Below, in pieces: positions 17,097 to 24,482 of a DNA stretch of 37,278 bases. This DNA comes from Mycobacterium sp. Lineage in GTDB: Bacteria > Actinomycetota > Actinomycetes > Mycobacteriales > Mycobacteriaceae. Where the stretch lies: NCBI GenBank assembly GCA_025963385.1, contig JAOPUT010000041.1, positions 1-37,278 on the forward strand, read 5' to 3'. The translations under genes and the position numbers were made by a program. A model generated the notes under the pieces. The model saw nothing but the letters and a program-made list of their open reading frames with translations. It searched no databases and was not told the DNA's origin. The stretch's first letter is position 1, and the number at the start of each line of letters is the position of its first letter.

Positions 17097-17746
17097 GCGG
17101 CCTCGTCGGGACGCGTGACGATCATTCGGACCGGCGTCGGGTCGAAGGCGTTGCACGGGTTGTTGATCTGCGGACAGTTCGAGACGAGGACCAGGGTGTC
17201 GATCTCCGCCCGCAGGGCCACCCGTTTGCCCGGCGCCGACAGGCCATCGACGATTCCCAGTGCACCGTCGGGGTCCACCGGCACGTTCATGAACCAGTTG
17301 ATGTTGCTTGCAAGGTCTTTGGCGCCGAGTCCGTGACGTGCACCCTCGATCAGGAAGTTCTCCATGCAGCCGTGCTGGGCGCGGGTGTGCTGGCCGTATC
17401 GGAGGGTGTTGGACTCCTTCGAGCACGCACCACCGAGGGTGTCGTGCACCCCGACCTCGTCACCGACCACGGTCATCAGGGCCGCGCCGGTATCGGCTCG
17501 CAGGACGGATCCGGTGGTCAGCACGATGCGACCTTGGCGCGCAATGGTTTCCGAGGCGGAGTAGCGGACGGCGTTGTCGGCGGCGGAGTACAGCAGGCAG
17601 TCGACGGCTTGGTTCCCCGCGAGATCCACGATGGTCAGCACGTCACCGGCGACGACCACCGTCGACCAGGCGGCCCGCTCGGCGACGGTCTCGTCGAGGA
17701 TGGCCAGACCGGGAATCAGCGCATCGGGGCGGGCGGGGGCGTTCAC
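17093..17746 (-). CDS. DUF1989 urea-carboxylase-associated protein 2, carboxyguanidine deiminase subunit
   Basis: A 217-residue DUF1989 protein. In characterised guanidine pathways a heteromeric pair of DUF1989 proteins deiminates carboxyguanidine to allophanate and ammonia. This subunit carries the metal-ligand-type residues of the family: cysteines and histidines in HDTLGGACSKESNTLRYG, QHGCMENFL and SNCPQINNPCNAFDPTPV, suggesting it is the zinc-binding partner. NINWFMNVPVDPDG is also typical. The GTG start overlaps the stop of the companion gene (GTGA) and the stop overlaps the carboxylase ATG, as expected for subunits made in fixed proportion. Confidence 0.9.
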   Translation of the reverse strand: MNAPARPDALIPGLAILDETVAERAAWSTVVVAGDVLTIVDLAGNQAVDCLLYSAADNAVRYSASETIARQGRIVLTTGSVLRADTGAALMTVVGDEVGVHDTLGGACSKESNTLRYGQHTRAQHGCMENFLIEGARHGLGAKDLASNINWFMNVPVDPDGALGIVDGLSAPGKRVALRAEIDTLVLVSNCPQINNPCNAFDPTPVRMIVTRPDEAA

Positions 17747-18627
17747 AGGACTCCTCGGGCGGTCAGGTCGGCGTCGGTGTTGGCCACGGCCTGGCGGTGT
17801 TCGGGGTCCAACGGACCCACCAGCTCACCAGCGACCAGCTTCTCGAGGTCGTCGGCGGCGGGCCAGGCGTGGACCCGAAGGGGGGTGGACGTGAACTCGG
17901 GCCGCGGGTCGAGGGGATGCGCCGTGTTCGCCAGCGAGACGATCGCATCTACGTGCAGCAGCAGGTCGACCGTCGTACCGCGCCCCGCCGAACCGTGCCA
18001 CTGCAACGTCCCCGCGTCGTCGACCCGGACGCCCTTGAAGAAGGACACCGACGGCGGCAGGTCGCGCGGGCCGAGGCCGTTCTTGAGTGCCGCGAGCAGC
18101 AGCAGCTCGCGTCCTGCGGGTGACGTCGACTGCGGCGTCCCGGCGCCGTAGCGCGCCTCGTTGCCTGCGCGGGTGGTCGTCCCGGCGAGGGCGTCGTGGG
18201 CTCCCGACGTGTCGGCGACGACGGTCGCCAGGACGCGGCCGAATCCGCTGAGCAGCGGATGCCCGGCTCCGAGGTAGGCCTGCCACGGCACCTTCACCGT
18301 GTCGGCGACGTTGAGCCGCTCGTGTGGCCCGTCGGCACGATGGAGCAGCACGTGTGCACACGCGTCGCCGTCGACGTCTGTCAGCCGGATGCGGGTGCCC
18401 CGCGCCAGTACGGCTGTCGTGTATCCACCTGGCGCAACGGTTTCCGACCACACCAGGCGGTCCGCCGCCACACCGTCGGGCGGTGTCGGGCTGCTCGTCG
18501 CGGGGACGTGTCGCATCTGGTCCGCTTCTCGCCCGTGCTGCGCGCGCGCATGCGCCTTCGCTCCCGCGGTCGTCGCGGTGTCCGATGGGTGGGCGCTGAG
18601 GTGCGAGTCGCGCACGTCGCTGATCAC
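17743..18627 (-). CDS. DUF1989 urea-carboxylase-associated protein 1, carboxyguanidine deiminase subunit
   Basis: A 294-residue DUF1989 protein, first gene of the carboxylase operon. The family core runs from about residue 50 (WSETVAPGGYTTAVLARGTRIRL, DGDACAHVLLH) to the C-terminus (LQWHGSAGRGTTVDLLLHVDAIVSLANTAHPLDPR). The cysteine cluster seen in its partner is absent (HDALAGTTTRAGNEARYG), so it is probably the non-metal subunit of the pair. The GTG at 18627 has GGAG seven bases upstream; the N-terminal roughly 45 residues are not typical of the family and an internal ATG (MRHVPATS) is an alternative. Operator A2 lies 31 bases upstream of the GTG. Confidence 0.88.
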   Translation of the reverse strand: MISDVRDSHLSAHPSDTATTAGAKAHARAQHGREADQMRHVPATSSPTPPDGVAADRLVWSETVAPGGYTTAVLARGTRIRLTDVDGDACAHVLLHRADGPHERLNVADTVKVPWQAYLGAGHPLLSGFGRVLATVVADTSGAHDALAGTTTRAGNEARYGAGTPQSTSPAGRELLLLAALKNGLGPRDLPPSVSFFKGVRVDDAGTLQWHGSAGRGTTVDLLLHVDAIVSLANTAHPLDPRPEFTSTPLRVHAWPAADDLEKLVAGELVGPLDPEHRQAVANTDADLTARGVL

Positions 18628-18657
18628 TGCTGCTCCAGGGGCTCGAGGCGGACATTT

Positions 18658-18671
18658 CTGTCAGGTGACAG
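18658..18671. promoter_or_regulatory. Palindromic operator A2 (CTGTCAGGTGACAG) upstream of the carboxylase operon
   Basis: Same palindrome as at the tetR/ABC promoter, with half-sites CTGTCA/TGACAG, 31 bases upstream of the DUF1989 start. TTT on the left and TTTT on the right flank it, as at operator A1 on the right side. Occupancy would block the carboxylase operon. Confidence 0.8.
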
Positions 18672-18707
18672 TTTTCTCGTCAGCCGGGTGCCGGTGGTTG
18701 CGTGCGT

Positions 18708-18734
18708 GTAACCGATCGGGCCGCGCCGGTTAAC
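18708..18734. promoter_or_regulatory. GTAACC and GTTAAC repeat pair in the second divergent promoter region
   Basis: GTAACCGAT begins exactly 50 bp from the start of operator A2, the same offset as the first GTAACC from operator A1; GTTAAC follows 21 bp later, against 20 bp in the other region. This repeated layout suggests shared promoter or activator elements. Confidence 0.4.
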
Positions 18735-18752
18735 AACACGATTCGCACGTTT

Positions 18753-18766
18753 CTGTCGTGTGGCAG
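18753..18766. promoter_or_regulatory. Palindromic operator B2 (CTGTCGTGTGGCAG) upstream of the yciI-like gene
   Basis: One mismatch from operator B1 and preceded by the same CGTTT. Its centre is 95 bp from operator A2 (94 bp for the first pair). It lies about 41 bases upstream of the likely leaderless start of the YciI-like gene. Confidence 0.75.
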
Positions 18767-18794
18767 ATATTCCGGTGAGGCCGTGCGGCTCGGA

Positions 18795-18800
18795 TACGCT
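18795..18800 (+). promoter_or_regulatory. Putative -10 box (TACGCT) of the yciI-like gene
   Basis: TACGCT fits TAnnnT and ends six bases before the GTG at 18807, with no ribosome-binding site in between. This spacing is that of a leaderless mycobacterial transcript and decides the start chosen for the gene. Confidence 0.45.
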
Positions 18801-18806
18801 CGCCTG

Positions 18807-19082
18807 GTGTTTCACGTGCTGACGATCACGTACCTGCAGGACGCCGACGTGGTCGGCCAGGCCAGGCCCGCCCATCTGGCGTGGCTCGAGGACGAGGTCA
18901 CGGCCGGGCGCCTCATCCTGACCGGGCGCCTCGAGTCGGGCACCGGGGGCGTCCTGATCACGTCCGACATCAGCACCGCCGACGCCGAGGCGCTCATCGC
19001 GCGCGACCCGTACCACCTGCAGGGACTGGTGCGGTACGACCGGGTCGGCTTCACCGCAGGCCGTCGCGCACCAGGCCTGTGA
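18807..19082 (+). CDS. YciI-family small dimeric alpha-beta barrel protein
   Basis: A 91-residue protein of the YciI/YCII family, a ferredoxin-like dimer with a conserved His that may be catalytic. The pattern FHVLTITYLQDADVVG, RPAHLAWLEDEVTAGRLILTG, then DAEALIARDPYHLQGLVRYD is characteristic. The reaction is unknown for most members. An upstream in-frame GTG at 18783 is possible, but the -10 box favours 18807. It is divergent from the carboxylase operon and shares its promoter region and operator type, so it is probably co-regulated and may act on an intermediate or side product of the pathway. Confidence 0.83.
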   Translation: MFHVLTITYLQDADVVGQARPAHLAWLEDEVTAGRLILTGRLESGTGGVLITSDISTADAEALIARDPYHLQGLVRYDRVGFTAGRRAPGL

Positions 19083-19226
19083 CCAGGTTCAAACCTCGGT
19101 TCGGGACTAATCTGGCGACTGGCCCCGTTGGGACTGCTCGAGGCGCAATGCAGCGCTCGATTGATGACCTTCGCCAACCACCACGAAGGTTCGCATGACA
19201 AGACGACAAGAGGGTACGAACAAAAG

Positions 19227-20276
19227 ATGACCACGACCGTTTCCGCCATCGCCGCCACGTCGGCCACCGAACCACTCACCAAGACCACCATCGAGCGACG
19301 CGACGTCGGCCCGCACGACGTCGCGTTCGACATCAAGTTCGCAGGCATCTGTCACTCCGACATCCACACCGTCAAAGCCGAGTGGGGTGAGCCCAACTAC
19401 CCGGTCGTCGCAGGCCACGAGCTCGCAGGCGTCGTCACCGAGGTCGGCTCCGCCGTCACCAAGTTCAAGGTCGGCGACCACGTCGGAGTCGGTTGCTTCG
19501 TCGACTCCTGCCGCGAGTGCGAGCAGTGCAAGGCCGGTCTGCAGCAGTACTGCACCGGCGAGGGCGGCATGATCGGCACCTACAACGCCATCGGCAAGGA
19601 CGGCACCCCGACCTACGGCGGCTACAGCCAGGCCACCGTCGTCGACGAGAACTACGTGCTGAACATCCCCGACAGCATTCCGCTGGACAAGGCCGCGCCC
19701 CTGCTCTGCGCGGGGATCACGCTCTACTCGCCGCTGCACCACTGGGGTGCGGGTCCCGGCAAGAAGGTCGCCATCATCGGACTCGGCGGCCTCGGTCACG
19801 TGGGCGTCAAGATCGCGCACGCGATGGGCGCCGAGGTGACCGTGCTCAGCCAGTCGCTCAAGAAGATGGAGGACGGCCTCCGCCTGGGTGCGGACGAGTA
19901 CTACGCCACCAGCGACCCCGACACCTTCACCAAGCTGGCGGGCAAGTTCGACCTGATCCTCAACACCGTGTCGGCGAATCTCGACATGGGCGCCTACATC
20001 GGCCTGCTCGCGATCGACGGCACGCTGGTCGAACTCGGTGCTCCCGAACAGCCGCTCGAAGTACCCTTCTTCCCGCTCGCGGGCGGCCGACGCAGCCTGT
20101 CCGGCTCGATGATCGGCGGCATCCCCGAGACCCAGGAGATGCTCGACTTCTGCGCCGAGCACGACGTCACCCCCGAGATCGAGGTCATCTCGGCCGACTA
20201 CGTCAACGAGGCCTACGAGCGCGTGCTCTCGAGCGACGTGCGCTACCGCTTCGTCATCGACACCGCGACGCTGTAG
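19227..20276 (+). CDS. adhC: NADP-dependent zinc alcohol dehydrogenase
   Basis: A 349-residue cytosolic medium-chain dehydrogenase. Catalytic zinc ligands are in [10 protein letters not shown] and the GHE motif; the structural zinc cluster is [15 protein letters not shown]; the nucleotide-binding motif is GLGGLGHVG. It resembles M. tuberculosis AdhC (Rv3045) closely in [42 protein letters not shown] and [17 protein letters not shown] chose the ATG at 19227 for agreement with that N-terminus; GAGGG lies about 11 bases upstream. It resumes the M. tuberculosis gene order after the inserted nitrogen locus. Confidence 0.95.
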   Translation: MTTTVSAIAATSATEPLTKTTIERRDVGPHDVAFDIKFAGICHSDIHTVKAEWGEPNYPVVAGHELAGVVTEVGSAVTKFKVGDHVGVGCFVDSCRECEQCKAGLQQYCTGEGGMIGTYNAIGKDGTPTYGGYSQATVVDENYVLNIPDSIPLDKAAPLLCAGITLYSPLHHWGAGPGKKVAIIGLGGLGHVGVKIAHAMGAEVTVLSQSLKKMEDGLRLGADEYYATSDPDTFTKLAGKFDLILNTVSANLDMGAYIGLLAIDGTLVELGAPEQPLEVPFFPLAGGRRSLSGSMIGGIPETQEMLDFCAEHDVTPEIEVISADYVNEAYERVLSSDVRYRFVIDTATL

Positions 20277-20288
20277 CCGCCAGACACC

Positions 20289-20336
20289 AAGCGGCTCAGG
20301 CCTATTCGGGATCCTTCCCGAGGGCCTGGGCCGCTT
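20289..20336. terminator. Long hairpin between convergent adhC and DUF3349 genes
   Basis: AAGCGGC..AGGCC pairs with GGCCT..GCCGCTT, with an inner CGGG/CCCG stem, giving a 48-bp hairpin. It begins just after the adhC stop and covers the 3' end of the convergent gene, so it could end transcription from both sides. There is no U-run, as usual in mycobacteria. Confidence 0.6.
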
Positions 20337-20532
20337 CGTCGTCTGCGCCCGCCACATCGAGGCCGGACAGGGGCCAGCCTGCCGCGGCAAGCCTGGCCGC
20401 CACTCGCCGCACGTTCTCCGGACCCGCATCGTGGTGGGTGAGCAGCGGCACCCGGTCCGGTCCAGGCACACCCTCCGGGTAGCCCGCCCGAAGCCAGTCG
20501 AGGATCGACGTCAACAACGGGGCGATGGTCAC
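20302..20532 (-). CDS. DUF3349 protein, internally shortened (Rv3046c-like)
   Basis: A 76-residue small acidic protein. The N-terminus (LLTSILDWLRAGYPEGVPGPDRVPLL) and C-terminus (DAGPENVRRVAARLAAAGWPL) both match the mycobacterial DUF3349 family, and the position after adhC matches Rv3046c. In the family as I know it these parts are separated by about 35-45 residues that include an LLxxxLTxxEV helix; here they are joined directly in frame. Either this is an in-frame deletion that damages the fold or a genuine short variant. The GTG start at 20532 is the only reasonable one. The function of the family is unknown. Confidence 0.72.
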   Translation of the reverse strand: MTIAPLLTSILDWLRAGYPEGVPGPDRVPLLTHHDAGPENVRRVAARLAAAGWPLSGLDVAGADDEAAQALGKDPE

Positions 20533-20688
20533 GCCGACCAGTCTCGTGGACCCGATGTGCGACTTCCTACCTTTTGGCGCAAAGTTCGCCGTTCGAGTTG
20601 TCGGATCACTGCGCGGATGCGACGCTCAGGAACGAACCCGCAATGTCGCGGGACATTCTTGTGCGTATTCCGAAGCTGGGAGAGCCTT

Positions 20689-22296
20689 GTGAGCACCGAA
20701 TCCGCAACCACCGACGACAAATCCGCTGCGCGGTCCAACAGTCTGAAGAAGGGCTCCATCGGCATCGTCGCGGTCATCTTCATGGCCGTCGCCAATGCCG
20801 CGCCGATCACCGCGATGACGGGCAACGTGCCCATCGCGGTCGGATTCGGCAACGGACTCGGCGCCCCGGCGGGCTTCCTGTTCGCCACGATCATCCTGAC
20901 CCTGTTCGCCCTCGGGTACGTCGCGATGGCGCGGCACATCACCACGACCGGCGCGTTCTACGGCTTCATCTCGCACGGCCTCGGGCAGACGTGGGGCATG
21001 GCCAGCGGCATGCTGGCGACGTTCGCCTACGTGGTGTTCGAGGGGTCGCTGATCGGCGGTTGCGCGTACTTCGCGAACGATGCCCTCAACACCATCTTCC
21101 ACGTGAACATCCCCTGGTTGGCGATCGCCATCTTCGCGATCGTGGTCATCGCGCTGCTCTGCTACTTCGACATCAGCCTCACCGCAGCCATCCTCGGCGT
21201 CACGCTGACGTGTGAGGTGCTCATCCTCTTGGCGCTCGCGTTCTCGGTGATCTTCAAGGGCGGCGGCCCCGACGGCCTGATGCTGAATCAGACCGTGCTG
21301 CTGAACAATGCGTTCGAGGGCCTGCCCGCAGGCGCGTTCGGCACGGCCGCGGCGGCGGGCTCCATGGCGATCGGCCTGTTCTTCGCCTTCTGGTCCTGGG
21401 TCGGCTTCGAGACCACCGCGGTGTACGGCGAGGAGTCCCGCAACCCGAAGAAGATCATCCCGAGGGCGACCATCATCGCGGTCGTCGGACTCGGGTTGTT
21501 CTACACGTTCATCTCGGCGATGGTGATCGCGGGCAACGGCGCGAAGACGTCGGTCGAGGCATCGATCAGCGCCTCCCCGCTCGACCTGTTCTTCAACCTG
21601 GTGCAGAGCAACCTCGGCGGCGTGCTCCTCGACGTCTACAAGGGATTGCTGGTGATCGGTTCGTTCGCCTGCGCCCTGGCATTCCACAACGCGGCGGCGC
21701 GCTACCTGTTCGCGCTGGGCCGCGAGGTGCCGTCGGACAAGGTCAAGAACACCCTTGGCAGCACCCACGCCAAACACGGCTCGCCGTGGATCGCGTCGAC
21801 GGTGCAGAGCGTCATCACGCTGCTGATCGTGGTGGCCTTTGCGGTCTTCACCGCGGTCCAGGTGCCCGACGCCAACGGCGCCCCGGTCGATACCCCCACA
21901 CTGGTGCCCTACGTCAACGTCTACGGTCTGCTGGCGCTGATCGGCACCGCCGCGATCTTGCTGGTGCAGGCCATCTGCTCGGCGGCCGTGATCTGGTTCT
22001 TCTGGGTCAAGAAGACCCACCGCGGAAACGTGATCACCACACTGGTGTGCCCGCTGATCGGCGGTCTCGCAATGCTTTACGTGGTGTGGCTGCTGTGGGA
22101 CAACCGCGAGTTCGCCGCCGGGCTGGCTGCCAAGTCGGACGTCTTCAAGGTCGCGCCGTGGATGATCCTTGCGGTCTTCGCGATCGGGCTGGCCTACGCG
22201 GTGTGGCTGCGCACCACCAAGCCGGCGATGTACGCCGAGATCGGCCGCACCGTCATGGAGGACGCGCACGAGCGCAGCGAGGACTCCCACGCCTGA
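20689..22296 (+). CDS. APC-superfamily amino acid/polyamine permease
   Basis: A 535-residue integral membrane transporter of the amino acid-polyamine-organocation superfamily, with about twelve to fourteen hydrophobic segments. The first segment carries the unwound substrate-binding region (VAVIFMAVANAAPITAMTGNVPIAVGFGNG), and FAFWSWVGFETTAVYGEESRNPKKIIPRA is the consensus of segment 6 and the following loop. The GTG at 20689 follows GGGAGAG at suitable spacing and fits the cytosolic N-terminus; the frame is open further upstream without a better start. It is monocistronic and ends at a strong hairpin. The substrate is unknown. None of the locus operators lies upstream, so a link with the guanidine genes is not supported. 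Confidence 0.92.
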   Translation: MSTESATTDDKSAARSNSLKKGSIGIVAVIFMAVANAAPITAMTGNVPIAVGFGNGLGAPAGFLFATIILTLFALGYVAMARHITTTGAFYGFISHGLGQTWGMASGMLATFAYVVFEGSLIGGCAYFANDALNTIFHVNIPWLAIAIFAIVVIALLCYFDISLTAAILGVTLTCEVLILLALAFSVIFKGGGPDGLMLNQTVLLNNAFEGLPAGAFGTAAAAGSMAIGLFFAFWSWVGFETTAVYGEESRNPKKIIPRATIIAVVGLGLFYTFISAMVIAGNGAKTSVEASISASPLDLFFNLVQSNLGGVLLDVYKGLLVIGSFACALAFHNAAARYLFALGREVPSDKVKNTLGSTHAKHGSPWIASTVQSVITLLIVVAFAVFTAVQVPDANGAPVDTPTLVPYVNVYGLLALIGTAAILLVQAICSAAVIWFFWVKKTHRGNVITTLVCPLIGGLAMLYVVWLLWDNREFAAGLAAKSDVFKVAPWMILAVFAIGLAYAVWLRTTKPAMYAEIGRTVMEDAHERSEDSHA

Positions 22297-22326
22297 GCGC
22301 GGACGGTCTCCGCAAGCGGCTCAAGC

Positions 22327-22361
22327 AAAAGCCCCTCGATCCTCGTGATCGAGGGGCTTTT
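22327..22361. terminator. Strong intrinsic-type terminator after the APC permease gene
   Basis: A perfect 15-bp stem, AAAAGCCCCTCGATC with GATCGAGGGGCTTTT, around a 5-base loop. A-run and T-run flanks make it work in both directions, serving the permease gene and the convergent ABC gene. Confidence 0.93.
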
Positions 22362-22434
22362 GTGACTGCTCGTGGGGGACCTCCAACGAGATGCCAACGA
22401 CCGCTTCATACGTGACCGGCGACCGCCGCGCCAG

Positions 22435-24336
22435 CTAGACCGACGCGACCAGACTCAGTCGCCACGCGCCGCCGCCCAGCAGTTCGAGGTGTTGCCGATG
22501 ATGCCGTGCGAGTGCGCGATGGTGGCTCACGCTGACCACGATGGTGTCCGGGAGCTCGGTCCGAAGTAGTTGGTACAGACCGAATTCCAGGCCCTCGTCA
22601 AGAGCGGAGGTCGCCTCGTCCAGGAACACGGCCTTCGGGCGGGTCAGCAGCACTCTGGCGAAGGCAATCCGCTGTTGCTCGCCCGGCGAGCACACCTTGG
22701 CCCAGTCCTGCTCCTCGTCGAGCCGATCCCGTAGATGCGCCAGGGAAACCAGGGACAGGATGTCGCGCAGCCGATCGTCGTCGATGTCGCCGGGCGCCGA
22801 GGGATACGACACCACGACGCGCAGGGCGCCGAGCGGCACGTAGGGCAACTGCGACAGGAACATCGTCTCGTGCTCACCGGCCGGTCGGTGCCACGCGCCG
22901 GTGGTGGCCGGCCACATCTCGGCGAGGCTCCGCATCAGCGTCGTCTTTCCCGTTCCCGAGGTGCCGGTGATCAGCAGCGACTCCCCCGCCTCCAGAAGCA
23001 GACTCAGCGGATCGACCAGTCGATCCCCCGCGAGCGTCCGCACCTCGACGCCGTCGAGTTCGACCGAGCCGTCCAGGCTCGGCCGAGTCGCGAGTTCGGG
23101 TAGGGCCCAGGCACCCTCGGTGGCCTCGACGAGTCCGTGAAGGCGGATCGTCGCCGCGTTGTAGCTGGCGAACTGGCTGTAGGCGTTCCGGAAGAAGGAC
23201 AGCCCGCTCTGGATCTTTCCGAATGCCGTGGCCGACTGCATCACGTCGCCCAGCTTGATGGTGCCTGCGAACAGCCGCGGCGCCTGAACCAGCAGCGGGA
23301 GGGGGACGATCGCCTGCGTCGCCGTGAAGTTCCACCCGATCAACCCGACCGTACGGCGCACGTAGCGTCGGTAGTTCGCGATGACAGCCGCGAAGCGGAT
23401 GTCGAGTTGCCTGCGCTCCGCGCGTTCGCCGCGGTAGAAGGCGACCGCCTCGGCGCTGTCCCGCAAGCGCACCAGCGCGTAGCGGAACGCGGCGTTGGTC
23501 TGCTCGTTGCGGAAGCTCAACCTGATCAGGGGATGACCGATGCGGAACGCGATGACCGATGCGATCAGCACGTAGACGATCACGATCCAGAAGAGCGCCT
23601 TCGGTACGCCGAGCCCGAGCACCGTGACCGGCCCGGACAACGTCCACAGGATGACGGTGAACGACGCCACCGAGACCAGCGCCTCGACCGCGCCGAAGAG
23701 CACGATGCTGGTCGTGTAGTACGTCGGGACGTTGGGGCCGGTGCCGACGCCGGCGGTGAAGACGTCGATGTCCTGTTGGATGCGTTGATCGGAGTTGTCG
23801 ATCGGGTTCTCGCTGAACCGGCCGCGGTAGTAGGCGCGGCCCGCGAGCCAGTTCGACGTCAGCCGATCGGTCAACCAGACCCGCCACCTGATGATGAAGT
23901 GCTGCGCGAGCAGAGTGTCGGCGACCGTCCGGAGAAGGTGCACCGCCGCCAGGACGGCGAACACCACCAGTGCCATCCAGAACCCGTGCATCCCGGAACT
24001 GCGCTGCGCCGCGTTGTGCGCGCCGGCGCCCTGAAACGCCACCTGCAGCGCCGAGTACATGTCATTGGAGTAGTAGCTCTGCAGCACCGCGATACGGACC
24101 TCCACGATCACCGACAGCAGCATCACCGCGAGGATGCCCCAGACCCGCACACTGGCGGGGCCGGTGTAGTAGGCACCGGTGATATGCCAAAAGCGTTGTC
24201 CCCATGTGGTGAAACGGATCAGCAGGGCCATACCCAGGAGTGCGGCTGCGGCGCACACCACCCAGACCACGAGGATCCACGACGTGGATCCGACGATCTC
24301 GTGGCCCCAGTCGATCGAGGGCGTGAAGTGCTCCAA
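22435..24336 (-). CDS. Fused ABC transporter of the SbmA/BacA (Rv1819c, ABCD-like) type
   Basis: A 633-residue membrane protein with an N-terminal ABC_membrane_2/SbmA_BacA transmembrane domain (about residues 1-380) and a C-terminal ATPase. [21 protein letters not shown] and [11 protein letters not shown] are hallmarks of the group. The ATPase has Walker [10 protein letters not shown], an atypical signature [15 protein letters not shown], and Walker [14 protein letters not shown]. tuberculosis Rv1819c, about the same length, imports vitamin B12 and hydrophilic peptides through a large cavity; this protein may do likewise. It is divergent from an MsbA-type ABC gene. The ATG at 24336 is the first start in the frame. 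Confidence 0.93.
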   Translation of the reverse strand: MEHFTPSIDWGHEIVGSTSWILVVWVVCAAAALLGMALLIRFTTWGQRFWHITGAYYTGPASVRVWGILAVMLLSVIVEVRIAVLQSYYSNDMYSALQVAFQGAGAHNAAQRSSGMHGFWMALVVFAVLAAVHLLRTVADTLLAQHFIIRWRVWLTDRLTSNWLAGRAYYRGRFSENPIDNSDQRIQQDIDVFTAGVGTGPNVPTYYTTSIVLFGAVEALVSVASFTVILWTLSGPVTVLGLGVPKALFWIVIVYVLIASVIAFRIGHPLIRLSFRNEQTNAAFRYALVRLRDSAEAVAFYRGERAERRQLDIRFAAVIANYRRYVRRTVGLIGWNFTATQAIVPLPLLVQAPRLFAGTIKLGDVMQSATAFGKIQSGLSFFRNAYSQFASYNAATIRLHGLVEATEGAWALPELATRPSLDGSVELDGVEVRTLAGDRLVDPLSLLLEAGESLLITGTSGTGKTTLMRSLAEMWPATTGAWHRPAGEHETMFLSQLPYVPLGALRVVVSYPSAPGDIDDDRLRDILSLVSLAHLRDRLDEEQDWAKVCSPGEQQRIAFARVLLTRPKAVFLDEATSALDEGLEFGLYQLLRTELPDTIVVSVSHHRALARHHRQHLELLGGGAWRLSLVASV

Positions 24337-24482
24337 GGGGATCAGCCTCCGGTGAGTCGATGATGGCGCCGCCGACGTGAGTATCGACCGTCGTTATGAA
24401 CGGCGTCGAAACTCGCATCGAGGAGGCAGGCCGCCGCTGTTATGGTTCGCGAAGATGTGTCCGCCGAGAGGAAGCGGCTGTC

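Noticed and set aside
18628..18806. Possible guanidine riboswitch upstream of the carboxylase operon
   Set aside because: I looked for ykkC-type or ACGR-loop hairpins and saw none; the space is taken by the palindromic operators.
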